A stretch of DNA of 64,000 nucleotides from Ianthella basta (lineage: Eukaryota > Porifera > Demospongiae > Verongiida > Ianthellidae). Below the pieces are notes generated by a model, which was not told the origin of the DNA, searched no databases, and saw nothing but the letters and a program-made list of their open reading frames with translations. The DNA lies in contig OZ025876.1 in the NCBI GenBank assembly GCA_964019415.1, positions 2,999,772 to 3,063,771 on the forward strand. Direction: 5' to 3'. Shown here one piece after another: positions 53,724-64,000 of the stretch. Made by a program: the position numbers and the translations under genes. Positions within the stretch are counted from its first letter, which is position 1; every line of letters starts with the position of its first letter.

Positions 53724-56700
53724 ATGCTTGAGTGGAGCATGGGGAATCTCAAGGCGTTGGAGCGGATGGCAGCGTCCACGCTGATTATCATAACCTTATG
53801 TTCCGTTGTGGTGCAGGTTAACGGGCAGTGTGAGCGCTGCGGCTTTTTGTTGCTGAGTGAGTTAGCTATTGGAAATCTCCTAAATCCTGTTTCTGAGCTG
53901 AGGAGATAACGCATTACTGGGCAGTTCAGCTGCTAACTTGTGCTGTTTGGCTAGCCATTCGATCATGGCATTTTAATGACGAATGTGCTCTGTTTTAGTA
54001 TTACAAGAATGCTTTTCTGTAGGTGTGGGGGCGCGAGACTAATACTTTTGCTGGTAGAATTTCGGTAGATGCGCGGTGCACAAATATTGTGTCTTGTGTA
54101 CTTTTAACTGCCACAACAAGCGGCCCTGAAATTGCCTTGTATGTATATATGATTGTTAAGCTAATGTGTGTTGGTATAGCCAATTTCAAAAGGTTGGCCA
54201 AAACAGCAAAAAGATAAAGAGTAAATGGCATAACATCATTGTGCAGTGTCATATACAGTTACATCAACCACGTCATTTCATTCACATGTGCTACTGGGGG
54301 CAATCACACTAAGATGTCACACTATTACGTCACGCCATTTGCCATTTAACATTGGTGATTTACCCTTTTCCATTTGGCCAGCCATTCTGAACTCAGCTGT
54401 ATGTGTAGGCAGCTATGGGTGAGCACAAGTGGAGTACATGGCTGCATGAATGTCACTACATTGTGGCAAACGGCACGGTAGCAGCTATCTCCTAGGGGTC
54501 CAAACAATCTTTATAAATGAGGGCAGCAGTACGGGGGGCTAGCCCCCTCCCCCACACGCACACACAATAATGCTAGATCTAAAATTGTGGCTATAGGCCT
54601 GACTGGGCATGGCACCAAGCAGCTAGCCCCCCCCCCCCCCCCCCCCCCCTCAATTCTCATTTATGTTCCACCACCACTGCACATATTAAGCACACATACG
54701 CAACATTCACGCATAGCTATATTCACAAACTTTCATGCATATTACGCACACACAGCATGCATACACTGATGGGCACATGGACAAACACAGAGGCTGTATC
54801 AGATATGAAAGGTATTCCAGAAAACAAGAGGGATGTAGGATGGTGCAGTGTCTCCAGAAACATGGCATACTGGTAGAAATGGTTAGAAATGAGGAGGGCC
54901 AGTTACCATCTTGTATCTTGAAAGAAATTCCTAGCAATTTTGCAATATGATATGATAAGGGTGATTCCCTGTATGAAGTGTAACAAAATAACAGGATTCT
55001 TAAGCACAGACACAGCAGTCACTTCACTGTAAGGACAGAGCATTCTGATCTGTGGATCTTTTTCAACTGATATAAAAAGTAACAGAATGCAACTCTAATT
55101 AATAATATGTGGGTGTGTCAATGGCGCTGTTGAAGAGGTGTGATGATGGCTGGAATGAGGTAAGAATAATAATTAAGGCGGAAGGCAAATTTGTAATTTG
55201 GCAGGAGTAATAATTAAGGTTGTCTATCCCATTAGAGTCACAGTCTGCTAAGGTTTATAACAAGTAAAGAAGATCCAAAGATCAAGGTACCCTATCCTTT
55301 AATGAAGAGGTTGCTGTGTTTAAAACTTAAGAATTAGTTATCCCACTTGCAACAACACTGACCAATGTAGGGAATGTCATTAGTTGTATACTCTGAAACC
55401 TTATATCGTTGTTGTCACCCATGCAGTGCATATTCCAGTTTGTGTCTGCTGGCCAGTCTAGCGCCCCTGGTCATGCATGTACATGTCCCTTCTCATAGGT
55501 TGCTGCGTGGAAGATGACTATCAATTCCCAACCTCGACTAGCACTGCCACTGTGACTGTCACCACAACTCAGCAACAGACTCTCACAGTTACTTCTACTG
55601 CACATTCAACGGAAACCCAAGTGCAAACAGTTACTGCTACTGAGCACAATACTGTGACAGAAACCTCCACAGAGATATCCACATCTACCGTCACTGAGGC
55701 ACAACAGCCTTCCACAGTCACCTCCACATCTACTCAGACTGTTACCGAAACAGCCACTGAAGAAGTAACTGCTGTGGAGACTGTAACAGCAGTAGAAACT
55801 GTTAGTGAAGTGGTGACACAGGAAGTCACACAAACAGTAACTGAAGCAGAAAGTGTGACCCTTATGATCACAGAAACAATCACTTCAACAGAAGAAAATG
55901 TGCGTACTGTCACTGAAACAAAGACCATTACCAACACAGCTACACTGCAATGTGCTACATCTGCATCCTTGCTGGCTGAGGAACCTGTTGTCTCATCCGA
56001 GTCCCCTTTCTGTCCGGGACAGCGGCAGGCCCTGGACACTGTCCTTACAGCTCAAAGCTTTGGCAGTGGGGCCATTGCAGCCATCGCACTTGCTGTCATT
56101 TTGGCGCTTGCAGCTGTAGTCTGCAGTGTCGCGTGGATGGTGTGCTTCAAGGTTAACCGGAAGAAGAAAACCCACATGCTAGACCCTGTTCATCTAATGA
56201 GGTTGGGTAAGTGTTGACTGAATTAGTTGCCTGAGCACAGTAGGCAGTGCGGAAGTTACACATAGCTATTGGATGGAGTGGTCACAGTTGAGCTTGCGTT
56301 GTGTTTACATAATTGTGTGCTATAACAAGGCAAGAATCTTTAGCAAGATAAGCACAGTTTAAACATTTAATTGTCACAGGATATTTCAACCAAAAAGTCC
56401 TACTGTATTCAATTGCGGTAGACAAAGACCATTATAGTTTGCTGCACCATTTGATGTAAAGTAGCAGTTGCACCTAGCCAAAGATTCCTTGTTTAACTCA
56501 TCACTGAAACAGCTACAGTATCAATCTCTATCTAATCCTGATTATAACTGTCTCTTAGAAATGTGAAACATACCATATCATGTGTCTGTTGCATGTCCAA
56601 AATGTCTGTGGAGATGCTGATAATCACTCTGACCACTCTACTGCTGCAATATGGTATACAGGTACAGGTACTGGTGCCACGAACTTGGATGTAGATTGTA

Positions 56701-59700
56701 AAACTGTGTCTGCAACCAACCCTGTGTATGCCACTTGTGATACACTCCCAAGTGTCACTGCTGGGATGGTGGAGAGTATGGATGAGGACCCCCCAGGCTA
56801 CAGCACAGTTCAAATGGTAGTTTGTGTATGCAAACAGAGGGAGATTGGTTAGCCAGCTGAGGTGGTGTCAGGACGTTGCCAGTGCAATGGGGTACCTGGC
56901 CAGCAAGGGGTTCATCCACAGAGACCTTGCAGCTAGGAACATCCTGAGGGATGGCAAGGACCGATGCAAGGTACATTGGTGCACTCCTTTCATGTACAGT
57001 GATAGTGCATATGGCCTATAGCTAGCTTATGAGTTGTAGTCCACTAGCTATGCATATCATTATAGACTGACGGAGGGTCAGATGGGTCTACACATGTAGA
57101 TATGTTATGGCTTGTATGAAGAAAGCTTGTTACTTAAGTGGTAGGATGTGCATACATGCATGAAATGCTACATCTGTTTCAATAGTTGTCACTATCACTG
57201 GACTAATGCAAGGTTACGTTGTCAGTGGTGTACATGTAATCCCTGATGCCCTCCATACCTGTACTGTCTGCAGATTGCAGACTTTGGGCTGTCGCGTGAC
57301 CTGGAACAAGAATACTACTACAAACCCAAAGGTGGGAGAATTCCTGTCAAGTGGACGGCTCCAGAGGCCATTCTCTACAGGAAGTACACCACAAAGAGTG
57401 ATGTGTGGAGCTATGGGATGGTGATGTACGAGATATGGTCAGTGGGGCACAAGCCATTTGACACCTGGACAACTGAAGATGTGAGTTAAGTGATATTTCC
57501 TACAAAACAAGCATTGCAACTGGCAACAGTGCATCACGGGTATTAAACTTCAATCATGCAAGCAGTTGGGACGACAGTATGCAGTCTGCATTACTACAGT
57601 GTGTGAGCCGTACTGCATTACTACAGTGTGTGAGCCGTACTGCATTACTACAGTGTGTGAGCCGTACTCTATTACTACAGTGTGTGAGCCGTACTGCATT
57701 ACTACAGTGTGTGAGCCGTACTGCATTACTACAGTGTGTGAGCCGTACTGCATTACTACAGTGTGTGAGCCGTACTGCATTACTACAGTGTGTGAGCCGT
57801 ACTGCATTACTACAGCGTGTGAGCCGTACTGCATTACTACAGCGTGTGAGCCGTACTGCATTACTACAGTGTGTGAGCCGTACTGCATTACTACAGTGTG
57901 TGAGCCGTACTGCATTACTACAGCGTGTGAGCCGTACTGCATTACTACAGTGTGTGAGCCGTACTGCATTACTACAGTGTGTGAGCCATACTGCATTACT
58001 ACAGTGTGTGAGCCGTACTGTGTGCTCTGCATGCAGTGGCACACACGCACATAAGATATGCAGTTAGACAATGAACCAGTTGCTAGTGGTGTGATCAGTG
58101 ACAACATTCCACAGTTTGTTTGCAAAAGTAAGGTCATTATAGCAATACTTATGTACAAGGCTTGCGTTGATCCCGCACCTCGCCAATATTAATTGTGAAG
58201 TCCAACTGGACAAACCATGACACCTGGCAAGTATTATGCTGCAGCATATGGAGAGTTTGTATGTAAAGTGACATCACTTTACTTCACATCATTACAATAT
58301 GATGTGTACTAACCTTTCAACGTACACCTCTGCATCTCTTTGCGGTATATAGCAAGGAGCAATGTATGACTGTATGAATGGGCTGGAAGGCCACACACAG
58401 GGTCATGGGTTTGAACACTATGTACGTTTGCCTTGCTGAGTTATCTGTGACCCTGACCATAACATTCCAATGTTTGGAATGTTATACAAACTGTTTACTG
58501 CTACCATGTAAGGCTTTGATAAGAGGTAAACCTTATACAGAAACCCTGACTTGTCCAAACCAGCATGCCGTTCCTTGCCGTACAACCCTTAAAGGTAGTT
58601 CCCCTTGTGCATGTATTGGGCTTTGTAGGAAGCTGAGTCAGAAAACACTCCCTGACCTTCCGAACCCACACCACCCTGGTCATGCATGCAAGTGACTGAC
58701 CTGTACATCATGAATACTACAGACACTGGCATACCGTACATGTCGTGTACAAATCATAGCATGTTTATAGAATATTCATAATAGTTTAATCCCCCCCCCC
58801 CCCCCAACTGATCACTTAGGTTGTGAAAGCCATCAGCAGTGGATTTTGCCACTCACCTCCCCCTGGCTGCCCAAGGGGAGTGTACAACTTGATGGTACAG
58901 TGCTGGTTAGTGAGTGCACTGCACCTTGCATACATACTGTACATACGTATTGTGTGGTGATTGCATAATACTGTACTGTAGTTAAGGATAGCTAGGGCAA
59001 ACGTATGTTATGCCGCCCCCCCCCCCCCCCCCCCCATGCATAGCAACTCTAATTGTATCACATCCACACATCCGCCATAATAGTAACAACATGAACAAGT
59101 CAGTTAAAAGGAATGCAAATGGAGTCACTGTGAAATTTGCATGAGTGTTGAATTCAACCTTTGCAATGCCAGAATAAGCTAAGTCTCGGTGTGTCATATG
59201 ATATTTTATACAACATATTATGGTATGGTTGGTTGATTGTGGACAGTATCAACCCAAGGGAGCTTTAATTCATTAACTGAGGTGAATATAAAGACTAACT
59301 GCCATACAACAGTAGTACATGTTGAATCTGTTTCATGAGAGCTAGCTTTATGTAGACACTACTGAAAGAGGCAGTACCATGGAACCTGTCTAAAGTGGTC
59401 ACTGTATAAGACAGGCACCTCTCTAAACCAGCCAGTTTCTCTGGGCCTGAATGGCACTACTAAAGCACTAAAACATTACAGCCCACCTCTGTAATCCAGC
59501 CACCTCTACATAAAGTCCAATTACAGCTGGCCCAAGGTGGCTGTCATAGACAGTTTCACTGTACTAAATTCTATAACAGTTAACCAGAAGGCTAAGTATT
59601 CAAGGGAAGCAATTTGAGTTTGCACACTGTGGACTGTTTCTACATTCATACAGGCACCCTGACTACCACCAGAGAGTCTCCTTTGATGACCTCACTGCAC

Positions 59701-59849
59701 AATTGGCTGAAAACCCCGACTCCCTTCTAGCTTGGACTGAGGAGGATAGAGCCACAGCTCCCCAGGCTAGCGTTCTTGGAGCACCGCTGGAGGAGGGAAC
59801 TGCTCTGTATCAAGACTTGCAGAAAATGTACAATGGTGCACGTGTGTGA
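53724..59849 (+). CDS. Receptor tyrosine kinase gene lacking the kinase N-lobe
   Basis: Phase-consistent exons: 53724-53829 (signal peptide, tentative), 55499-56206, 56662-56816, then a fused stretch to 56970, 57274-57480, 58820-58905, 59654-59849. Exon 2 codes a Thr/Val-rich ectodomain (TVTET-type repeats), a membrane helix (AIAAIALAVILALAAVVC) and a basic juxtamembrane stretch (KVNRKKK). Exon 3 ends EDPPGYSTVQM. The kinase resumes only at the hinge (YANRGRLVSQL), with HRDLAARN, then IADFGLSRDLEQEYYYKP, PVKWTAPEA, SDVWSYGMVMYEI, PPPGCPRGVYNLMVQCW, and a C-tail with ALYQDLQ. The glycine loop, catalytic Lys and helix C are absent, and exon 3 and the hinge text are out of frame. As it stands it cannot make an active kinase: either a recent deletion pseudogene or an assembly gap. 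Confidence 0.7.
55499..56206 (+). CDS. RTK exon 2: Thr/Val-rich ectodomain, transmembrane helix, juxtamembrane
   Basis: 708 bases, phase 1 at both ends. About 150 residues are built from irregular TVT, TET and VTA units with several acidic positions, then a cysteine-containing stalk (ESPFCPGQ), a membrane segment of about 22 hydrophobic residues and a positive stop-transfer sequence. The Thr content suggests heavy O-glycosylation, as in mucin-like stalks. No Ig, EGF or FN3 domain is present. Confidence 0.75.
56817..56970 (+). pseudogene. Kinase hinge and catalytic loop, joined to unrelated text at its 5' side
   Basis: Coding text for YANRGRLVSQL to HRDLAARNILRDG starts within about 10 bases of the donor that ends exon 3 (56817). 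There is no room for an intron or the N-lobe (about 80 residues). The frame differs from exon 3. This is the expected signature of a deletion from intron into the hinge exon. Confidence 0.65.
57586..58019. repeat. 27-base minisatellite, about 16 copies
   Basis: Unit of the form GTGTGAGCCGTACTGCATTA plus CTACA and two more bases, repeated with rare substitutions (GTGTG/GCGTG). Lies in the RTK intron between 57480 and 58820. As 27 is a multiple of 3 and the unit lacks stops in several frames, open frames of about 160-200 codons appear on both strands; these are not genes. Confidence 0.9.
58790..59035. repeat. Poly-C tracts
   Basis: Runs of C at about 58792-58805 and 59017-59034 flank the exon at 58820-58905; another long poly-C lies at about 54628-54649. 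Homopolymer runs like these are prone to sequencing error. Confidence 0.7.
59377..59561 (+). mobile_element. CAGTG-type MITE, copy 3 of 3
   Basis: TA-flanked, starts CCATGGAACCTGTCTAAAG and ends CAGTTTCACTG. Same family and interior (ACCTCTCTAAA, CAGCTGGCCCAA) as the copies at 47433 and 49030. In the last RTK intron. Confidence 0.65.
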
Positions 59850-60619
59850 TGATGTAATAAATATCTTTACTACAGCACTGCTTTGCTATAAAGTTCTATG
59901 ATATATATATGACATATACACACACATTAATACTGACACATGTACCAATTATACTTGTTCAATTATTGATGGTGTGCTGAAGTGTCCAGTGTCACTTTCA
60001 CCTAGCACACTTCAGAGCTGGGTATACAAGCACAGGGCCACTGCTGTTCCCCCACACATGGAGCACCGAAAAAATTTCACCATATCCACAAACAATTACA
60101 TCAAGAAGACAAAGTATAAAAACAATACACAAATCTACATACCTGTAACTATTTGAGGCAAAGTCTTCATGTACTGTATTTTATGCATGACAGAAGAACA
60201 GCAGTGGAAGTTTCTAATATGCGTATGCAAAGAGTTGTACAGTTACAGAGCTATGACTACAGCCACAAAGAGCTGTAGGAATACTTCTGACAATCCTTGG
60301 ACAAAATTCTGGGAATTTAACGTAGGCTGGTTACCTGAACCTATATTATATAGCTACACCAATCACCGAATCCCTTTCAAGCAAACCTCAGTATGCTGCA
60401 TCACACATCATGCATAATTTGCTAAAAAGTACTTTACCATTTTTTCAAAATTTGTTTATAAATTTACGTCAACACATCAACGCAAGTGCAACAAATAGCT
60501 ATCAGAAACTTTAGCACACTAGCACTCTCAGTGGTAGCACAGCAGATACGTATATTATACAGTACACAAGATCTGAAGGAAAATGTCTTCTAGTCTAGAA
60601 AAAATGCTTTGCATAATAT
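59850..60619. other. Convergent 3' region of the RTK gene and the aldehyde dehydrogenase
   Basis: AATAAA at 59856-59861, seven bases after the RTK stop, is a likely polyadenylation signal. The rest is AT-rich with no gene. Confidence 0.5.
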
Positions 60620-62875
60620 CTAAAACCGTAGGTCACCCATGCCAATAACCTTGGTGTTAATGTATTCATTGATGCCATATTTGGATCCTTCGCTACCAAA
60701 CCCGGACAGCTTAAATCCGCCAAATGGTGACTCGACTGACGTAGGAACGCCCACATTGACTCCAACAATGCCACATTCAAGGGCCTCACTCACCCTCCAA
60801 ATCTGACGATAATCTTCTGAGAAGACATACCCTGTCGGGTAGGAAATGAACACATAAGTAAAAGAAATAGCTATGCAAATTTAGAGCATGAAGCTTGGGG
60901 GTGCAATGTGACAGAGAGCTAAGAGGTCTAAATCTTCTCCTCTCTATACTCTCCAATCAACCATACCCTGGTCACACAAGCATCAGACGTATGCATTTAC
61001 TAGCTAAATACCTGTGCAGGGTTAAAGCACATGTGCAATGCACACAAAGCGGATGCACAGTGTAAGCAAAGTATGGTTCAACAGAACAACATGAACGACT
61101 AGCATGGCACACTAGTTGCATACGTACCTGCTAGCCCATGGCGGCTGCTATTGGCAATGTGCAAGGCTTCCTCTTCATCTGTGAACCTAAGCAACAGGAA
61201 GTGAAGTGAGAAGACAATAAAGCAGTACTGTAATTCAGCATCACCATATAGAAGGTGTACATCACAAGCTCTCATGTCATAGCTAACATGTATCACAGTG
61301 ATGAGGGTGATGAAGTAGTTGAGCATATGCGTAATGTACAGAATCTGCCTGTACATTACTATGGTGAAGTGCCCCTCATCTCACAGTGTACATCGCAATA
61401 TAAAATTACTACACGTATTCTGCTGTGCCCACCAACCTGGCCACAGGCACTACTGGACCAAATGTCTCCTCATGGTTGAACACCATGTCCTGCTGCACAC
61501 CAGTGAGTAGGGTGGGCTGGTAAAAGTAGCCCTCTCCTGCATCAGTAGCCCTCTGTCCCCCTGCAACCACCTCACTACCATGCTCACGAGCATCACTGAC
61601 ATGTGACTCCACCTGGACAGACAGAGAGCAAGCAAATACAGAACAGCACAACACACCCATATGTATAGTATACATGACCATGGCCGCACATGTACATTAT
61701 GTATATGCACCAAACATAAGCAGTGTTATAAGACAATAACTGTTGTGCTAGTGTTAAGTCTAATGAAAGTCACGACTCTGAAGAAATGTTGGAAAGAAAG
61801 GGAAAACTGGCACCAGCTAGCAGCCGAACCCAGGACAACTTACACCCTAACGCGGGGTTTCAGCAGCCCAAGCCAACCAACCATGCCGAAACAATTCATC
61901 TTTCATCTTACGTAAAATTAGAATAGGAGCATGGTACCAGGTTGATAAGTGGCAGCAGTTAGCAGCACACCTGCAAAGGTTAGTTGAACCATTCCATTCG
62001 GAACTAGCCTATAAGGAGAGAAAGGGTTAATTATTCCAGCCTGGTTGGTTGGCTTGGGCTGCTGAAACCCCCGCATTAGGGCGTAAGTTGTCCTGGGTTT
62101 GGCTGCTAGCTGGTGCCAGTTTTCCCTTTCTCTCCAACATTTCTTCTGAGTCGTGACTTTCATTAGACTTAACATGCTGTGCTAGTGTTGTAAAAGAAAA
62201 CTGCTATCTAAGGTAACTGTTATGAAGGAGACTTTTGAGTAAAGGACAAAGTATACAATAATTCAGACACAGGATTATTCAGCCACAACAGTCTTTGGCA
62301 GCTGCTACCATGCCCTAGCTCCTTCATAACAGTGATTATGCAATTGTACCTTTTCAATAGCTTTTGCATTGATAAGAGGGCCAATCTGAACACCAGCATC
62401 AAACCCATCTCCCACTTTTAGTGCTGATATTGCTTTGGACATCTCCTCAACATACTGGTCATGAATCCTGTCCTGCACTAGAACTCTATTGGGACTGATG
62501 CACGTCTACAAAGAAGACAGGAAAGTCACCAGTGGAATCACAGCAACTTGTATATTACACACTGCGATGGAGTTACGTACATTCAGCATTGCATCTGCTG
62601 TGTGAGTGTTTATCTGCACTCAAAGTGCACACACATACAGCAGCCATGTCCTCAGTGTATTTTTGTAAATGCATGCAAAATCTCATAACTACAAATTTGC
62701 TTACAGTCACACTCCCATGTGGTTCACACACCTGTCCAGAGCATCTGATCTTCCCAGTAAGGGTGCCTGGCACAGCCACCTTGATGTCAGCTGAGTTAAA
62801 CACAATTACAGGGGCATTCCCTCCCAGCTCCAATGACAAACGCTTCACATCCTCTGCAGCATAGTGCATCAAGAT
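60620..62875 (-). CDS. ALDH5A1: Succinate-semialdehyde dehydrogenase (ALDH5-type), C-terminal half
   Basis: Reverse-strand exons 62875-62732, 62505-62350, 61612-61437, 61186-61128 and 60831-60620; phases agree, about 248 residues and a stop. Landmarks: [12 protein letters not shown] (the Glu region), CSGQ joined to [11 protein letters not shown] (catalytic Cys), [56 protein letters not shown]. The ISPNR and SKYGI text fits ALDH5 better than other ALDH classes. The enzyme oxidises succinate semialdehyde to succinate in the mitochondrial GABA shunt, using NAD. The N-terminal half (coenzyme-binding part and targeting peptide) is not found between 62876 and 64000, so the gene is either continued beyond the window with the THAP gene nested, or truncated. 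Confidence 0.85.
61744..62189. mobile_element. Foldback element with 128-base inverted arms and 12-base direct flanks
   Basis: Arms 61756-61883 and 62043-62170 are reverse complements with about eight differences; both begin AAGTCTAATGAAAGTCACGAC from outside. Outside them a perfect 12-base direct repeat, TGTGCTAGTGTT, occurs at 61744-61755 and 62178-62189 and looks like a target-site duplication. In an SSADH intron; no ORF. Confidence 0.7.
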
Positions 62876-63646
62876 CTGAGAAGGGAGGGAAGAAGAAAGG
62901 CAAATAGGCACAAAAGGAGGGAGATAGAGGAGGGAGATTGAAGGGAGAAAATGGAAATGGTGGAGGCAAAGAGGTTTTGGCTTAGCAAATACTCCAAAAC
63001 AAGCAGACAAAGAAGGACCAATATACTGTACTTAGAATTTGCTGCGCACCCAAACACACAAGGGCTTGCAGTATGAACAGACCTCAGAAAAATTAACACC
63101 ACACCACAGGTGTGCATACACACAACCATGGATAGTATACATATTCCTAGGGAGCAGGTACAAATTAGAAACATGCCCAAAATATGAGAGCTATTGTACA
63201 CTGATGCACCACCGACACCACAGACCACAGAAGAAGAATATTGGATAGCATGTGGTAAATGTGATACGTACATGGTATCATGGACAATGCATGAATCCTA
63301 CATCAGAGCTAACTACGCTTATTTGCTCTGTCTGTACTACTCATCCTTAATTCATCAGTTACATACATAGCTATTTTAGTGGGGTTTGGGTTGAACCATG
63401 TCAGAGTCCATTGTTTGAGTTAAATGTAATCTCTTAAACTGAGTAGTGGTGTATTTGTGAGAAACATCCCTGGCAAGTTCAGGTCATACGAACATAGAGC
63501 GGTTGCACGTGACGTCATAAACATTGCGCAATCACTTCCATGTGGCAAAAGAGATCTGCGTATATACACACGGTGCGTTGGGGTCGATGCTACAAAGCAC
63601 GTACAGCTGCCAATGAGTTCTTAACTGACTGGAATATTGTTCTACA
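62876..63646. other. Region between the SSADH fragment and the THAP gene
   Basis: Begins with a purine-rich stretch (62876-62960, pyrimidine-rich in the SSADH sense, fitting an acceptor tract). No N-terminal ALDH exon is visible. GTGACGTCATAA near 63510 contains a CRE-like TGACGTCA, a plausible promoter element of the THAP gene. Confidence 0.45.
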
Positions 63647-64000
63647 ATGGTTCGATCGTGTTGCACGTACAATTGTACAGCGCGCGATGTTAAGGAGACC
63701 CGGGAAGCAGGAATAAAGTTTTATAGAATTCCTCAAGATGAAGCTAAACGAAGGCTGTGGCTCAATGCGATAAACCGAAGGGACTTTCACCCTACACCTG
63801 ACACAGTGATTTGTAGCCAGCACTTTGTAGGAGGTGGGGAGGCTGTAGCTGTCGTATGTAGTTAGCCTGAGATCTTCCTCTGCCTGCAGAGTGTATCTAG
63901 CAACTGTATTGTTTTATATATTGCTGTAGGTGAAAAGAAAGATGATCCCTTATCTCCCACGTATGTTCCTAGTTTGTTTTCCTTTACACCTGCTCTGAAG
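63647..64000 (+). CDS. THAP-domain protein, 5' part (cut by window end)
   Basis: Exons 63647-63833 and 63930-64000 (open at the window edge), joined in phase 1. The protein starts MVRSCCTYNC, giving the first Cys pair, continues GIKFYRIP and RRLWLNAINRRDF, and has VICSQHF, the C-x2-H end of the C2CH zinc finger, followed after the splice by DPLSPTYVPSLF, the usual C-terminal part of the domain. THAP domains are zinc-dependent DNA-binding modules shared by cellular regulators and P-element-type transposases. Which kind this is cannot be told without the rest. Confidence 0.85.

Noticed and set aside
57550-58158. Four overlapping open frames of 162-202 codons on both strands
   Set aside because: They all come from one 27-base minisatellite whose length is a multiple of three; repeated peptides such as CVSRTALLQ have no gene-like features.

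Overview
The window looks like animal nuclear DNA, most probably from a sponge (inference). Genes are split into many exons with GT-AG introns, there is no bacterial-style gene packing, and the intergenic and intronic DNA is full of small inverted-repeat elements, dead LINEs, Tc1/mariner DNA and microsatellites. The sponge call rests on a receptor tyrosine kinase with a short Thr/Val-rich ectodomain, an ankyrin-ZU5-death-domain protein, and the kind of young tandem paralogues typical of demosponge genomes. No species can be named from sequence alone.

Layout. 1-2568: repeat-rich upstream DNA. 2569-29028 (+): one large gene whose 30 exons join in a consistent phase to about 1,397 residues: unknown N-terminus, about 25 ankyrin-type repeats, a ZU5-like domain and a C-terminal death domain. 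Its middle is a three-fold tandem repeat of a five-exon cassette; introns carry a dead LINE, a SINE and a 3.5 kb Tc1/mariner-like element (19304-22791) that also holds a convergent BEN-domain gene. 30148-35612 (-): ALG12 mannosyltransferase in nine exons, with one intron that looks U12-type. 36499-40275 (+), 45450-47961 (+) and 49489-53295 (-): three paralogous secreted alpha/beta-hydrolase (lipase-like) genes, each with three phase-0 exons and a complete Ser-Asp-His triad. Between the first two lie a decayed RTK-gene fragment (41035-41890) and dead retroelements (42312-44690). 53724-59849 (+): a receptor tyrosine kinase gene whose kinase N-lobe is missing. 60620-62875 (-): the C-terminal half of a succinate-semialdehyde dehydrogenase (ALDH5-type). 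63647-64000 (+): the start of a THAP-domain gene cut by the window end.

There is no operon logic; neighbours are functionally unrelated. What ties the window together is local duplication: intragenic (ankyrin cassettes), tandem with probable gene conversion (hydrolases), and partial duplication of the RTK locus next to the hydrolase cluster. The best candidate for something undescribed is the Tc1/mariner-like element that carries a BEN-domain gene as a second, opposing gene. The U12-type intron of ALG12 with an unusual 3' end and the exon-cassette history of the ankyrin gene come next.
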